Numbered from the stretch's first letter, positions 26,021-34,225 are shown. The stretch: 40,021 nt of DNA from Longimicrobiales bacterium (GCA_028279425.1 JANQNV010000282.1:1-40021), one strand, 5' to 3'. The notes: a model not told the origin generated them from the sequence alone. Translations and numbers: made by a program.

Positions 26021-27847
26021 TCAATTGATCACTCGCACCGGGCTGAAACGGTCCGGGCCGACGTTGGTGCGCCGGCTCCGGGCCATCTGCTGGTCCTCGA
26101 GGCCGGCGGTGAATCCCAAGAGGTCACGGAACGAGACACGGAGCACCATGTTGCCGAGCCCCTGCTCGGCGCCGAAGGGAACCCCGGCGTCGACGCGCAC
26201 GACCCCTCGGGTCCCAGCGGGGAAGCCGAAGCGGAGGCCGGCGCCGGCCGTACCCCTCCATCCGGAGTCGATGCCGAGCCCCAGGTCGTCGCTCCACATC
26301 CGACCGACGTCGGCGAACAGGGTCGCGCCGAGGTCGAACAACTCGGGGAATGGCCATCCCAGGTAGATGCGGTCTTCGACCGACACCACGAGCCGCCGCG
26401 ATCCGGGGAAGTCCTCGTCTCGGAGGCCTCGGACGCCGGCGACCCCACCCAGGGTGAGCTGGAACGGATGGTCGACGTTCCAACCTCCTGCCCCGGCGAC
26501 GCGTGCGAAGAAGGTGTGGCGTGGGGCCTCGGGGGGCTGCCAGTACGCGAGCAGGTCCAGTTCCCCGAGCACGTCGCGCCACCCGTCGAGATCGCCCGCG
26601 CCGGAGAAGATCTGACGGCCCTCGAAAGCCACGTTGGCGATGAGCACGAAGGGCGCAGGTGCACTCGCCGCGTAGAGACGGAAGCGAGCGTAGAGGTCGT
26701 TGGGCGCGTTCCCACTGGTCGAGGCACCGACGGATCGTCCGACGGTGAGGGCCAGTTCGCTACCGAGTTCGAGGTCCTGCACGCCCTTCATGGCGTCGAG
26801 TCCGACGGCTTGCTCGAAGCGGATGTTGCGTTGCCCGAGCAGGAGGTTCACCCGTGTACCCGCGCGATAGCGAAGTTGGGGCGCGAGGAGGTCGGCCAGC
26901 TCGGGCGGGGCCGGGCGCGGGTCGCCGAACGCGTTGCCGAGCACCTGCTCGGCCTCGTCCAGGCCGCCGAAACGTAGGCGGTCGCGCGAGACTCCGATGC
27001 CGAAGACCGTCAGGTTGCCGGGCCGGCCGACGCGCGCGGCCAGCGTCGCCTCGAAGCTCTCGCGCGTGAGCGGAAGAAGCAGGTGGGCCGGTGCCTCCGG
27101 GGTGCCGTACGACCAGGTGAAGTAGTCGTCGACCTCTACGAAGCGCTGTCGCGCCGCGAAACGACCGACTTCGCCCACGAAGGGATAGAAGACCTCCTCT
27201 TCGACGAACGAACCGACTCTCGTTTCGCCCGCTCGAATGCCGGCGTCCATTCGTGTGTTGAACAGCCGCGGTGTACCGAGTTCGCCGCCGAGGCGACGCT
27301 GCGCGTCTTGTTCACGAAAGAAGAACCCCGCGATGAAGCCCCGTCCGAGGAAGTTCTCTTCTCGTAGTTGGACGCGGTTCAACCGAGCGCCCTCGTTGAG
27401 TTCGCCTCCGACCTCGACCACCGTCGTCCACTCGTCCTGGGTGTCGACGATCACATGCCAATCACCATCGGGCTGCTGAACGCCATAGACGTCGCTGCGG
27501 GCGATGAAGTCGAGGCGTCGGAGCAGTCGGGCGGAGTCGTCGGCCAGAAATGGGTCCCAGCAGTCCCCTGGCGCCAGGAGAATCTCGCGGCGCAGGAAGG
27601 ACTGGCGCGTTCGAAAGTGAAGCCGATTGGCGAGCCGATACGCCCATTGAAAGGGCGCGCCCGCCAATTCATCGAGGTCGAAGATCGATCGATTGTCGAC
27701 GAACACACGTGTCACCTTTCCGTCGCTACACGTGTCGGCGGCGGGGTCGACTCCGCCCGCTTCCTCCTGGGCGCCGACGCCGGTCGCACCAACGCCGGTC
27801 GCGGCGATGCCGAAGAGGCAGACGAGGACGAGGGGGTTGGGCTTCAC
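26021..27847 (-). CDS. BamA/TamA-like outer-membrane barrel protein with one POTRA-like domain
   Basis: A 608-residue exported protein. A signal peptide (about 1-27, ending GVGAQ) is followed by one POTRA-like domain (about 43-140) with RTRQSFLRREILLAPGDCWD and DTQDEWTT, then about 450 residues of alternating beta strands ending in a surface-antigen/D15-type domain with GGVAGVRGLRDEDFPGSRRL, the barrel RGxR/D motif. BamA has five POTRA domains, so this is a short Omp85 relative, perhaps for insertion or export of a specific substrate or lipid. GTG start at 27847 with no clear ribosome-binding site. First gene of a minus-strand set with the methyltransferase and flavoprotein; this linkage may be only positional. 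Confidence 0.85.
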   Translation of the reverse strand: MKPNPLVLVCLFGIAATGVGATGVGAQEEAGGVDPAADTCSDGKVTRVFVDNRSIFDLDELAGAPFQWAYRLANRLHFRTRQSFLRREILLAPGDCWDPFLADDSARLLRRLDFIARSDVYGVQQPDGDWHVIVDTQDEWTTVVEVGGELNEGARLNRVQLREENFLGRGFIAGFFFREQDAQRRLGGELGTPRLFNTRMDAGIRAGETRVGSFVEEEVFYPFVGEVGRFAARQRFVEVDDYFTWSYGTPEAPAHLLLPLTRESFEATLAARVGRPGNLTVFGIGVSRDRLRFGGLDEAEQVLGNAFGDPRPAPPELADLLAPQLRYRAGTRVNLLLGQRNIRFEQAVGLDAMKGVQDLELGSELALTVGRSVGASTSGNAPNDLYARFRLYAASAPAPFVLIANVAFEGRQIFSGAGDLDGWRDVLGELDLLAYWQPPEAPRHTFFARVAGAGGWNVDHPFQLTLGGVAGVRGLRDEDFPGSRRLVVSVEDRIYLGWPFPELFDLGATLFADVGRMWSDDLGLGIDSGWRGTAGAGLRFGFPAGTRGVVRVDAGVPFGAEQGLGNMVLRVSFRDLLGFTAGLEDQQMARSRRTNVGPDRFSPVRVIN

Positions 27848-28089
27848 GATCAGGTGTGGATGGCGGTCGGAGTCCGTCGGGTTCAGCGTCGACGGGTGGA
27901 GGGTGCGAGGAAAGCTACCCGATGGGCTTTCTCTCTACACCCTACCCGGGCGTCGGATCTACCGCAGCCCGAACCCGTGCCGGCCACATCGCACGAGCCC
28001 GCCCACCCTCCTGGACGAACGTGGCGAGCGGCACTGGGTATTCCGTCGCCAGAAGCGCTTCCACCTCGTCTGGTGACACAGAGGGCCAC

Positions 28090-28548
28090 ATGGCGAAGAA
28101 CTACTGGTTGATGAAGAGCGAGGCCGACGTCTACTCGATCGACGATCTCGAACGCGATGGTCGGACGATGTGGGACGGCGTCCGGAACTACCAGGCCAGA
28201 AACAACATGCGGAAGATGCGCGAGGGCGATCTCGTGCTCTACTACCACTCGCGTCAGACGCCCTCGGCGGTGACGGGCATCGCGAAGGTCGTGCGGGAAT
28301 CGTATCCGGATCCCACGCAGTTCGATCGCGGCAACAAGTACTTCGACGAGAAGTCCGACCCCGACGACCCTCGTTGGTGGCTGGTCGACGTCGAATTCGT
28401 CGAGAAGCTCGACCGACAGGTCGGACTCCCGGACATCAAGGCCAATCCCGACCTCTCCGAGATGGTGTTGGTGCGCAACTCGCGCCTTTCGGTACAGCCG
28501 GTCGAGAAGGCGGAGTACGACGCGGTGCTGGCAATGGCGCGAGGCTGA
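28090..28548 (+). CDS. EVE domain protein
   Basis: A 152-residue single-domain protein of the EVE/PUA-like fold. The family landmarks are NYWLMKSEADVYSIDDLER, MWDGVRNYQARNNMRKM, GDLVLYYHSR and PRWWLVDVEFVEKL. EVE domains bind modified bases in DNA or RNA; stand-alone bacterial forms have no settled function. The frame is open from 27550, but the ATG at 28090 has GAGG 5 nt upstream and is exactly where EVE proteins start. Divergent from the outer-membrane protein gene. Its TGA directly abuts the stop of the convergent UvrC-like gene, so the two stops form TGATCA. Confidence 0.94.
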   Translation: MAKNYWLMKSEADVYSIDDLERDGRTMWDGVRNYQARNNMRKMREGDLVLYYHSRQTPSAVTGIAKVVRESYPDPTQFDRGNKYFDEKSDPDDPRWWLVDVEFVEKLDRQVGLPDIKANPDLSEMVLVRNSRLSVQPVEKAEYDAVLAMARG

Positions 28549-29751
28549 TCACGCCGGGCGCTTCGCGTCCAGCCACTCCCCGGGGGGTCGGGTTCGCCTC
28601 AGCTCGTCGGGTCGCAGGCGAAACCAGCGCGCGATCAGGAAGATCTCGGCCGCTTCCCGGGCGCTGAGCCCGGCGGGTCCGGGCTCGAACTCGCCGAATA
28701 CCGCCTCGATCCGTTCGGCTGCCGTGCGGCGCGCGCGCGCCGACTTCGGGTGGGCCAGGGTGGCGCGAAGCCGGCCGCTGCGTACGAGGTGGATGCGGTC
28801 TCGCCCCTCGTGTCCCGGTACGCGGTAGACGAAGGTCAACGCCTCGACCTGACCGCGAAACGCGGTCAACTCTTCCTGGAACCGCCGTAGTCGTTCGATA
28901 CGATCCCGCACGAGCGCGGCGTACTCGAAGTCTCGGCGTTGGGCCGCCTCGGCCATCCGCGTGCGGAGTTCCTCGAGGAGTCGATCGCCGCGGCCCTCCA
29001 GGAACCGCGTGCCGATGCGCACCCGTTCGCGGTAGTCGCGCGCAGAAGGGCGGCCGGAACAAGGTGCCAGACACGTGCCCAAATCGGCGCGAATGCACCC
29101 GGGCGGTCGATCGAACGCTGCCAGGCCGCTGAAGGCGTCGAGCTGGTCGTCGAAGAAGACCGAGGTGGATGCGGGGCAATCGCGCAGTCCGAGTGCATGC
29201 GCGAGGTCTCGGATCGTGTGCGCGATCCGCCCGACCTTCGGGAACGGACCGAAGTAGGTCGACCCGTCGTCGACCACGGTGGAGGCCGGGAGAATTCTCG
29301 GGGCCGGCTCCCGGGTGACCTTCACGAACGCGTACGCCCGCTTGCGTTTGTGCTGGACGTTGTACTTCGGGCGATGCCGCTGGATCAGCCGCATCTCGTG
29401 CACCAGGGCTCCGAATTCGTCGGGCACGTAGTCCCAATCGATCTGAGCCGTTTCGCGGATCAGTTCGCCTGGCTTCTCGCCCTTGGGGGCCCGGAAGTAG
29501 GAGAGCAGTCGCGTACGCACTCGGACGGACTTGCCGACGTAGAGAAGGCGATCGTCGGCGCTCCACATCCGGTACACCCCGGGCCGGTTCTCGGCTTCCG
29601 CGCGCACGCGGTCGCGTAGCTCCGGGTTGGCGTGTGCGTCGGTCACGAGCGGGCGGTCCAGGGAGGCGCGAGCCGTCTTCACGACCTCTCGGGTCGGGGC
29701 TCTCGACCCCCTCGGTGGTCGGGGTCGATTCGGTGAGACGAGACCGAACAT
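28549..29751 (-). CDS. UvrC-like GIY-YIG nuclease lacking the C-terminal nuclease half
   Basis: A protein of about 400 residues related to the N-terminal half of UvrC. The GIY-YIG nuclease domain is complete: PGVYRMW (G58-Y60), LLYVGKSVRVRTRL (71-73, R78), E119 and N131. Four cysteines (C192, C219, C227, C231; PPGCIRADLGTCLAPC) match the place of the UvrC iron-sulfur ligands. A UVR/coiled-coil-like helical segment follows (about 255-300). The RNase H-like endonuclease and the HhH domains of full UvrC (about 600 residues) are missing, so it resembles the short Cho class, which makes the 3' incision. Start uncertain: ATG 29751 is used; the frame runs back to 29955 and later GTG codons are possible. 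Confidence 0.85.
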   Translation of the reverse strand: MFGLVSPNRPRPPRGSRAPTREVVKTARASLDRPLVTDAHANPELRDRVRAEAENRPGVYRMWSADDRLLYVGKSVRVRTRLLSYFRAPKGEKPGELIRETAQIDWDYVPDEFGALVHEMRLIQRHRPKYNVQHKRKRAYAFVKVTREPAPRILPASTVVDDGSTYFGPFPKVGRIAHTIRDLAHALGLRDCPASTSVFFDDQLDAFSGLAAFDRPPGCIRADLGTCLAPCSGRPSARDYRERVRIGTRFLEGRGDRLLEELRTRMAEAAQRRDFEYAALVRDRIERLRRFQEELTAFRGQVEALTFVYRVPGHEGRDRIHLVRSGRLRATLAHPKSARARRTAAERIEAVFGEFEPGPAGLSAREAAEIFLIARWFRLRPDELRRTRPPGEWLDAKRPA

Positions 29752-29809
29752 GACCCGAAGGGCGTCGCCCCGGCAAGATCGACGACGCACGGAATGTCGC
29801 GTCGAGCCA

Positions 29810-29838
29810 TTGAGTGCCCTCGGTGGCACGGGTAGTCT
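29810..29838 (+). promoter_or_regulatory. Candidate promoter giving a leaderless HD-domain mRNA
   Basis: TTGAGT (29810-29815) and TAGTCT (29833-29838, TANNNT type) are spaced by 17 nt. Only 7 nt separate the -10 from the ATG at 29846, so a transcript from it would begin at or next to the start codon. There is no Shine-Dalgarno before this ATG. Confidence 0.35.
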
Positions 29839-29845
29839 CGACGTC

Positions 29846-31129
29846 ATGGATACTGCCCCCAGGATCATTCGCGATCCGCTGTGGAACACCATCCGCCTCG
29901 ATCCGACGGCTGTGCGCATCGTCGACACCGCGGCCTTCCAGCGGCTGCGGTACATTCGCCAGCTCGGGTTCGCTCACCTCGTCTACCCGGGGGCGACCCA
30001 CACGCGCTTCGACCACGCGCTCGGCGTGTATCACCTCGCGAGTACGGCACTTCGTCTGCTGCGAGAACGTGGAGGCGTGCCGGAGGGTGTGTGGGAGGGC
30101 GCGGAACTGATCCCCTATGCGGCGCTGCTCCACGACATCGGGCACTACGCGTATTCCCACGCCCTCGAAGAGCTCGAGTCGGATCAGGTGCCCGTCCACC
30201 ACGAAGAGGTGAGCGCACGCTTCTTCGAGGCCGCCGATCTCCGAGATGCCCTGCAGCCGCTGGGGCCGGAGGCTCCCGCCCGCATACACGATCTCATTCG
30301 GGGCGACAGTCGAATCGCGCTGCGCGGTCTCGTGAGTGGATCGCTGGATCTCGACAAGCAGGAATACCTTCGACGGGATGCGCGGTTCTGCGGAGTGCCC
30401 TACGGCGAGGTCGACGTGGACCGGCTGCTCCAGGGCATGGCCCTACTGGAGGACCCTGCATCCGGCGCGTGGGAAGTGGGTGTGCACGAGAAGGCGGTCG
30501 CCGCGCTCGAGTCGCTGTTGTTCGCCAAGTACCAGATGTTCCGCAACGTCTACTGGCACCATGGTGTTCGGGCCGCGACCGCCCTCTACAAGCGAATCGT
30601 CGAGGAGGCCGTAAACAGCGGGCTCCTGGATCCCGAGGAGTTGGTGGGTCCCACCGACGAGGAGTTGTTGTACGAGGTCGCCCGCCGCGCGCAGGAGGCC
30701 GACGACGAGGTGGCGGAGCGGCTTGCCACGCGCTGGATTCCGGCACTGCGCCAGCGACGACTGCCGAAGCGCGCTCTGGAGCTGACGGCCTCGGACCTGC
30801 ACGGGCGCCGGGTCGAGGATTGGGCGGTGCGGGATTCCCCGTGGAAGCGGGTCGTCGAGGACGAATTGGCCGAGGAGCTGGAACTCGAGCCGGGGGAGGT
30901 GATGATCGACTTTCCCGCGAAGCGGGCGATGTTTCAACTGGATCTCCTGGTACAACGCCGCGGCGGTTCGGTGGAGCGCATGGGGCCGGACGGGGTGCCC
31001 GGGTTGCTCGATCTCCCGAGGGTGGCGCAGGACCTCTACCACACGTCGCGTGCGCTGAGGGTCTACACGTTCGAGCGCCGCACGATGGCTGCCGACCAAC
31101 TCCTGGGCCGGATCACGCGCCCGGTCTGA
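29846..31129 (+). CDS. HD-domain phosphohydrolase (dGTPase/SAMHD1-like)
   Basis: A 427-residue COG1078-type protein. The HD metal site is complete: H56 in THTRFDHALGVYHLA, H96-D97 in YAALLHDIGHYAYSHALE, and the distal Asp in SGSLDLDKQEYLRRD (about 168-170). It begins RIIRDPLWNTIRLDPTAVRI, the standard N-terminus of these enzymes. The family includes dNTP triphosphohydrolases and is often involved in nucleotide pool control; substrate is unproven here. The start is ATG 29846; the frame is open from 29627 but without homology. Divergent from the UvrC-like gene (94 nt). Confidence 0.93.
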   Translation: MDTAPRIIRDPLWNTIRLDPTAVRIVDTAAFQRLRYIRQLGFAHLVYPGATHTRFDHALGVYHLASTALRLLRERGGVPEGVWEGAELIPYAALLHDIGHYAYSHALEELESDQVPVHHEEVSARFFEAADLRDALQPLGPEAPARIHDLIRGDSRIALRGLVSGSLDLDKQEYLRRDARFCGVPYGEVDVDRLLQGMALLEDPASGAWEVGVHEKAVAALESLLFAKYQMFRNVYWHHGVRAATALYKRIVEEAVNSGLLDPEELVGPTDEELLYEVARRAQEADDEVAERLATRWIPALRQRRLPKRALELTASDLHGRRVEDWAVRDSPWKRVVEDELAEELELEPGEVMIDFPAKRAMFQLDLLVQRRGGSVERMGPDGVPGLLDLPRVAQDLYHTSRALRVYTFERRTMAADQLLGRITRPV

Positions 31130-31152
31130 GCGGCCGGGTGTGCATGCGACGT

Positions 31153-31195
31153 CCGATCCGCACTCGACCTCCCGTTCGGGCCAGGCCCGGATCGG
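31153..31195. terminator. Possible bidirectional terminator between HD and PP2C genes
   Basis: CCGATCCG (31153-31160) and CGGATCGG (31188-31195) form a perfect 8-bp stem; inside it CCCGTTCGGG (31171-31180) can form a small hairpin. It lies in the 76-nt gap between two convergent stop codons. No T tract. Confidence 0.4.
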
Positions 31196-31205
31196 GGTGC
31201 CCGGG

Positions 31206-31958
31206 TCAGTGCGACACCCGGATCAGCACCACCGTGACGTTGTCGGGCCCGCCGCCGTCCAGCGCGGCCTGAATGAGCGCGGCAGAGGTCTGGTCGAGAT
31301 CGTCGCTCGTATCCGGAGCGCGCAGGATGCGCCCGATATCCGCGTCGGAGACGGGGCCGGTGAGACCGTCGCTGCAGAGGAGGTAGGTGTCCCCGTCACA
31401 GACGTCGAAGCGGTCGATCGCCGGCGTTGGGGCGAGGTCGACACCCACCGCCTGGGAAAGCACGTGTGACAGAGGGTGGGTCGCCGCTGCGCTGGGCGCC
31501 AGACGACCGGCCGCGACGGCCTCCGTGACCCAGGTCTGGTCTTCGGTGAGCATCGTGAGCTCGGCGCCTCGGAGTCGGTACGCCCGGGAGTCTCCGACCT
31601 GCGCGACCGCGAGCCCCGAGAACCCTTCGAAGGCGACGGCCGTAAGTGTGGTGCCCATGCCGTCGAGCGTACGGTCCTCCTCGACCGCTTGCCGAATTCG
31701 ACGATGTGCCCGTTCGACGCTGTCCGACATGGTGTCGCCCAGGTCGAGCGGCGAGGGTGATTCGACCTGGCCCACGAACCAGGTCGAGAACGCCTCGACG
31801 GCCAGGGCACTCGCGTCGGCGCCGCCGGGGTGCCCGCCCATGCCGTCGGCCACCACAGCGACGGCATGGTCTCTGTCGAACCAGAAGGCGTCTTCATTGC
31901 GCCGACGGACCCGTCCTCGATGCGTTGCCGCAAACATTTCGAATCGATACATGACCAT
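31206..31958 (-). CDS. PP2C-family Ser/Thr protein phosphatase
   Basis: A protein of about 250 residues of the bacterial Stp/PrpC type. The metal-binding motifs are RRRNEDAFWFD (E22, D23), VADGMGGHPGGAD (D38), SDGLTGPVSDADI and GGPDNVTVVLI; GTTLTAVAF and AQVGDSRAYRLR complete the family. It removes phosphate from Ser/Thr residues, normally opposing an Hanks-type kinase, which is not in this window. The start is not certain: the frame is open to 32069; ATG 31958 or 31952 gives the usual length, and neither has a ribosome-binding site. Divergent from the second sigma gene. Confidence 0.93.
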   Translation of the reverse strand: MVMYRFEMFAATHRGRVRRRNEDAFWFDRDHAVAVVADGMGGHPGGADASALAVEAFSTWFVGQVESPSPLDLGDTMSDSVERAHRRIRQAVEEDRTLDGMGTTLTAVAFEGFSGLAVAQVGDSRAYRLRGAELTMLTEDQTWVTEAVAAGRLAPSAAATHPLSHVLSQAVGVDLAPTPAIDRFDVCDGDTYLLCSDGLTGPVSDADIGRILRAPDTSDDLDQTSAALIQAALDGGGPDNVTVVLIRVSH

Positions 31959-32070
31959 GGACAATCGACCCACGCGGAGCACCCGTCCAGTCCGGTCGCG
32001 CCCATGGGCACCAGCGGAGGCCACATCACCGGCCGAGCGGGGTACACATGAACGGATCCGCGGGAACACT

Positions 32071-32084
32071 CCCCCCCGGGGGGG
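32071..32084. repeat. C7G7 homopolymer palindrome
   Basis: Seven C are followed by seven G and then TTAAAA, about 160 nt before the second sigma gene and between divergent genes. It is a perfect 14-nt palindrome; such a tract is prone to slippage and to strand structure. Confidence 0.8.
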
Positions 32085-32101
32085 TTAAAACGGCGGGTCA
32101 G

Positions 32102-32128
32102 TTGACAGAGAGCCTCGGACGCTAGATT
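32102..32128 (+). promoter_or_regulatory. Candidate promoter of the second sigma gene
   Basis: A perfect TTGACA (32102-32107) is followed by TAGATT (32123-32128; 4 of 6). The 15-nt spacing is shorter than normal, so the exact -10 is unsure. The leader would be about 95 nt. Confidence 0.45.
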
Positions 32129-32231
32129 TTCAACGGCTCCGGACTTTCGGGAGATTTTCCCGCCACCGGCTGCAGACCGCGGCGGAAATCAGGTCGAAAT
32201 CCAAGTGCTTTCGGCCCAAGGAGATAAATCG

Positions 32232-33134
32232 ATGGCTGCGACCGTCACGAAGGGACGCAAGAAGAGGAAGGGGCGCAATCCGCTCGCGAGTTTCGATGCG
32301 AGTGTGGAGGAGCAGACCGCGCTCGATCAGTACCTGCGCGACGTCAGCCGGCACGAGCTCATCACGCCCGAGCGTGAGAAGGAGTTGGGTGCCCGCGCCC
32401 AGAACGGCGATGAAGAGGCGGTGCAAGAGCTCGCCCGGGCGAATCTGCGCTTCGTCATCAGCGTCGCGAAGAAGTACCAGAATCGGGGCGTGTCGTTGAC
32501 CGACCTGATCCAGGAAGGAAACGTCGGGCTGGTCACCGCCGCGCGGAAGTTCGATCCGGAGCAGGGAGTGAAGTTCATCTCCTATGCGGTGTGGTGGATT
32601 CGCCAGGCGATTCTCGCTGCTCTGGCCAACCACGGCCGCTCGGTTCGCGTGCCCCTCAACCGGGCGAGCGATCTGGCGCGGATCTTCCGTGAGAAGGAAC
32701 GACTCAAGCAGGAGCTCGGGCGCGAGCCCAGCCCCGAAGAGCTCAGCGTGGCGACCGATCTCACGCCAGAGCTCGTCGAGTCGTTGCAGACGCTCAACGC
32801 GGCCGAGATCCGCCTCGATGCGCCGATCGGCGACAGCGAGGATTCGCAGCTCGTCGAGCGGTTCATCACCGAGGAGGCCGCCGAGCCGGAGATCGAGGTC
32901 GAGAGCCGGCTGCTGACCGAGGCGGTTACGGAGGCTCTGGCCACGCTCGATGCGCGTGACGCCAAGGTGTTGCGCCTCTACTTCGGTTTGGAGGGCGAGC
33001 GCGAGCACACCCTCGAAGAGATCGGCAACATGCTCGGGGTCACGCGTGAGCGGATCCGTCAGCTTCGGGATCGCGCGCTGCGGAGGCTTCGCGAAGGTGG
33101 CAAGGGCGCGGCGCTGGAGTCGTTCGCCGCGTGA
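32232..33134 (+). CDS. RpoD-like sigma-70 factor (second paralogue)
   Basis: A 300-residue sigma factor with a basic, lysine-rich N-terminal tail (TKGRKKRKGRN) and then regions 1.2 to 4.2: DQYLRDVSRHELITPEREKE (1.2), ANLRFVISVAKKYQNRGVSL and GVKFISYAVWWIRQAILAAL (2), LEEIGNMLGVTRERIRQLRD (4.2). Region 1.1 is absent. It is clearly paralogous to the sigma gene at 22931-23791; one may be the housekeeping factor and the other a group 2 factor, but which is which cannot be told here. ATG 32232 has AAGGAG at 32218-32223, 8 nt away. A terminator follows. Confidence 0.96.
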   Translation: MAATVTKGRKKRKGRNPLASFDASVEEQTALDQYLRDVSRHELITPEREKELGARAQNGDEEAVQELARANLRFVISVAKKYQNRGVSLTDLIQEGNVGLVTAARKFDPEQGVKFISYAVWWIRQAILAALANHGRSVRVPLNRASDLARIFREKERLKQELGREPSPEELSVATDLTPELVESLQTLNAAEIRLDAPIGDSEDSQLVERFITEEAAEPEIEVESRLLTEAVTEALATLDARDAKVLRLYFGLEGEREHTLEEIGNMLGVTRERIRQLRDRALRRLREGGKGAALESFAA

Positions 33135-33172
33135 TCCTTCGGGTCGTGCCCATGCACGGCTGCGCCGACGCG

Positions 33173-33210
33173 CCCCCCGTCCGGTTCGGTTCCGGGCGGG
33201 GGGTGTCTTC
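33173..33210 (+). terminator. Rho-independent terminator after the second sigma gene
   Basis: A 12-bp stem, CCCCCCGTCCGG (33173-33184) with CCGGGCGGGGGG (33192-33203), has one G.T pair, a 7-nt loop and a short T-rich tail. It ends only 10-17 nt before the rsgA start, so it may also act as an attenuator or hide the rsgA ribosome site. Confidence 0.7.
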
Positions 33211-33219
33211 GTTTCCGGC

Positions 33220-34176
33220 GTGACCCTCGATCCACCCCTCTGGGGCGACGTATGGGGGAGTCTCGGAGGTGTATATCGGGTGCACCTCGGTGACGGGGTA
33301 GAGGTCGATGCGTTCCTTCGAGGTCGAGTGAAGCGGGAGGCCCGCGCCGGTGACCGGGTGGTCGTCGGCGACCGGGTGCGTGTGGTACGCGAGCGTCAGG
33401 GCGACGAAGATGCCTGGACCATCGAGGAGGTCGCTCCCCGTCGGACGCGGATCGTTCGGCGTTCGGGACCCGGCCGGAAGCCGAAGGCCGTCGCGGCCAA
33501 TGTCGATCGCCTCGTGGTGGTCGTGTCGCTGAAGGCTCCCGATCCCCGACTCGAGATCGTCGACCGCTTCCTGGTCCTCGGCGAGTTCGACGACGTGCCC
33601 CTGCTCATGGTTCTCAACAAGCTCGACCTCCCTGGGGCCCCTGCGGTGGCCGAGCAGCTCGGGCCGCTGTATACCCGGGTCGGGTACGACGTGCTCGCCA
33701 CGAGCGCACGGACCGGTGACGGAATCGACGACCTGTCCGCCCGACTGGGCGAGGGGGTATCGGCGCTGGTGGGCCCCTCGGGTGTGGGCAAGTCCACCCT
33801 CCTGAACGCTGTGCAACCCGGCCTCGACCTGCGAACGGGCGCCGTATCGCGACGTCTTGGTCGAGGCCGCCACACGACCGTCTCGTCGCGACTCGTGCCG
33901 CTCGAGTCCGGTGGTCTCGTGGCGGACACTCCCGGGTTTGGAGAGGTCGGCCTGTGGGGGCTGGGTGAGCGAGAGATCGAGGGAGCGTTTCCGGAGATCG
34001 CGTCGGTGGCGGCCGAGTGCCGTTTCCGTGGGTGTCGACACCGCGACGAGCCGGGCTGCGCCGTGAAGGACGCCGTCGAAGACGGCGAGATCGCCGCGTC
34101 CCGGCTGGAGTCGCTCCGCGTCCTGGCCGCCGAGGCCCGCAAGGACGCCCGGGCGGGGCGGCGTCCGGCGGGCTGA
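33220..34176 (+). CDS. rsgA: Ribosome small-subunit-dependent GTPase A
   Basis: A 318-residue circularly permuted GTPase that helps mature the 30S subunit. An OB-fold N-terminus (about 15-75) is followed by G motifs in permuted order: NKLD (133-136), SAR (162-164), GPSGVGKST (185-193), a TT switch at 219-220 and DTPGFGEV (236-). The C-terminal zinc site is C267, C272, H274 and C280 (CRFRGCRHRDEPGC). The GTG at 33220 is the best start: upstream the frame crosses the terminator and the sigma gene without homology. No good ribosome-binding site is visible. Confidence 0.95.
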   Translation: MTLDPPLWGDVWGSLGGVYRVHLGDGVEVDAFLRGRVKREARAGDRVVVGDRVRVVRERQGDEDAWTIEEVAPRRTRIVRRSGPGRKPKAVAANVDRLVVVVSLKAPDPRLEIVDRFLVLGEFDDVPLLMVLNKLDLPGAPAVAEQLGPLYTRVGYDVLATSARTGDGIDDLSARLGEGVSALVGPSGVGKSTLLNAVQPGLDLRTGAVSRRLGRGRHTTVSSRLVPLESGGLVADTPGFGEVGLWGLGEREIEGAFPEIASVAAECRFRGCRHRDEPGCAVKDAVEDGEIAASRLESLRVLAAEARKDARAGRRPAG

Positions 34177-34225
34177 CCCCGGGTCGTCGAAACCATGTAG
34201 GGCACATCCGGTGACGAGCCGCGTT

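Noticed and set aside
26019..26030. 12-bp palindrome GATCAATTGATC at the stop codon of the outer-membrane protein gene.
   Set aside because: Partly fixed by the coding sequence and of a length expected to occur by chance in 40 kb; no second copy was noticed.
28436..30289. Minus-strand open frame (617 codons) overlapping the UvrC-like and HD genes.
   Set aside because: The UvrC-like product is encoded in another minus frame with clear motifs; this one is a compositional shadow rich in Arg and Pro.
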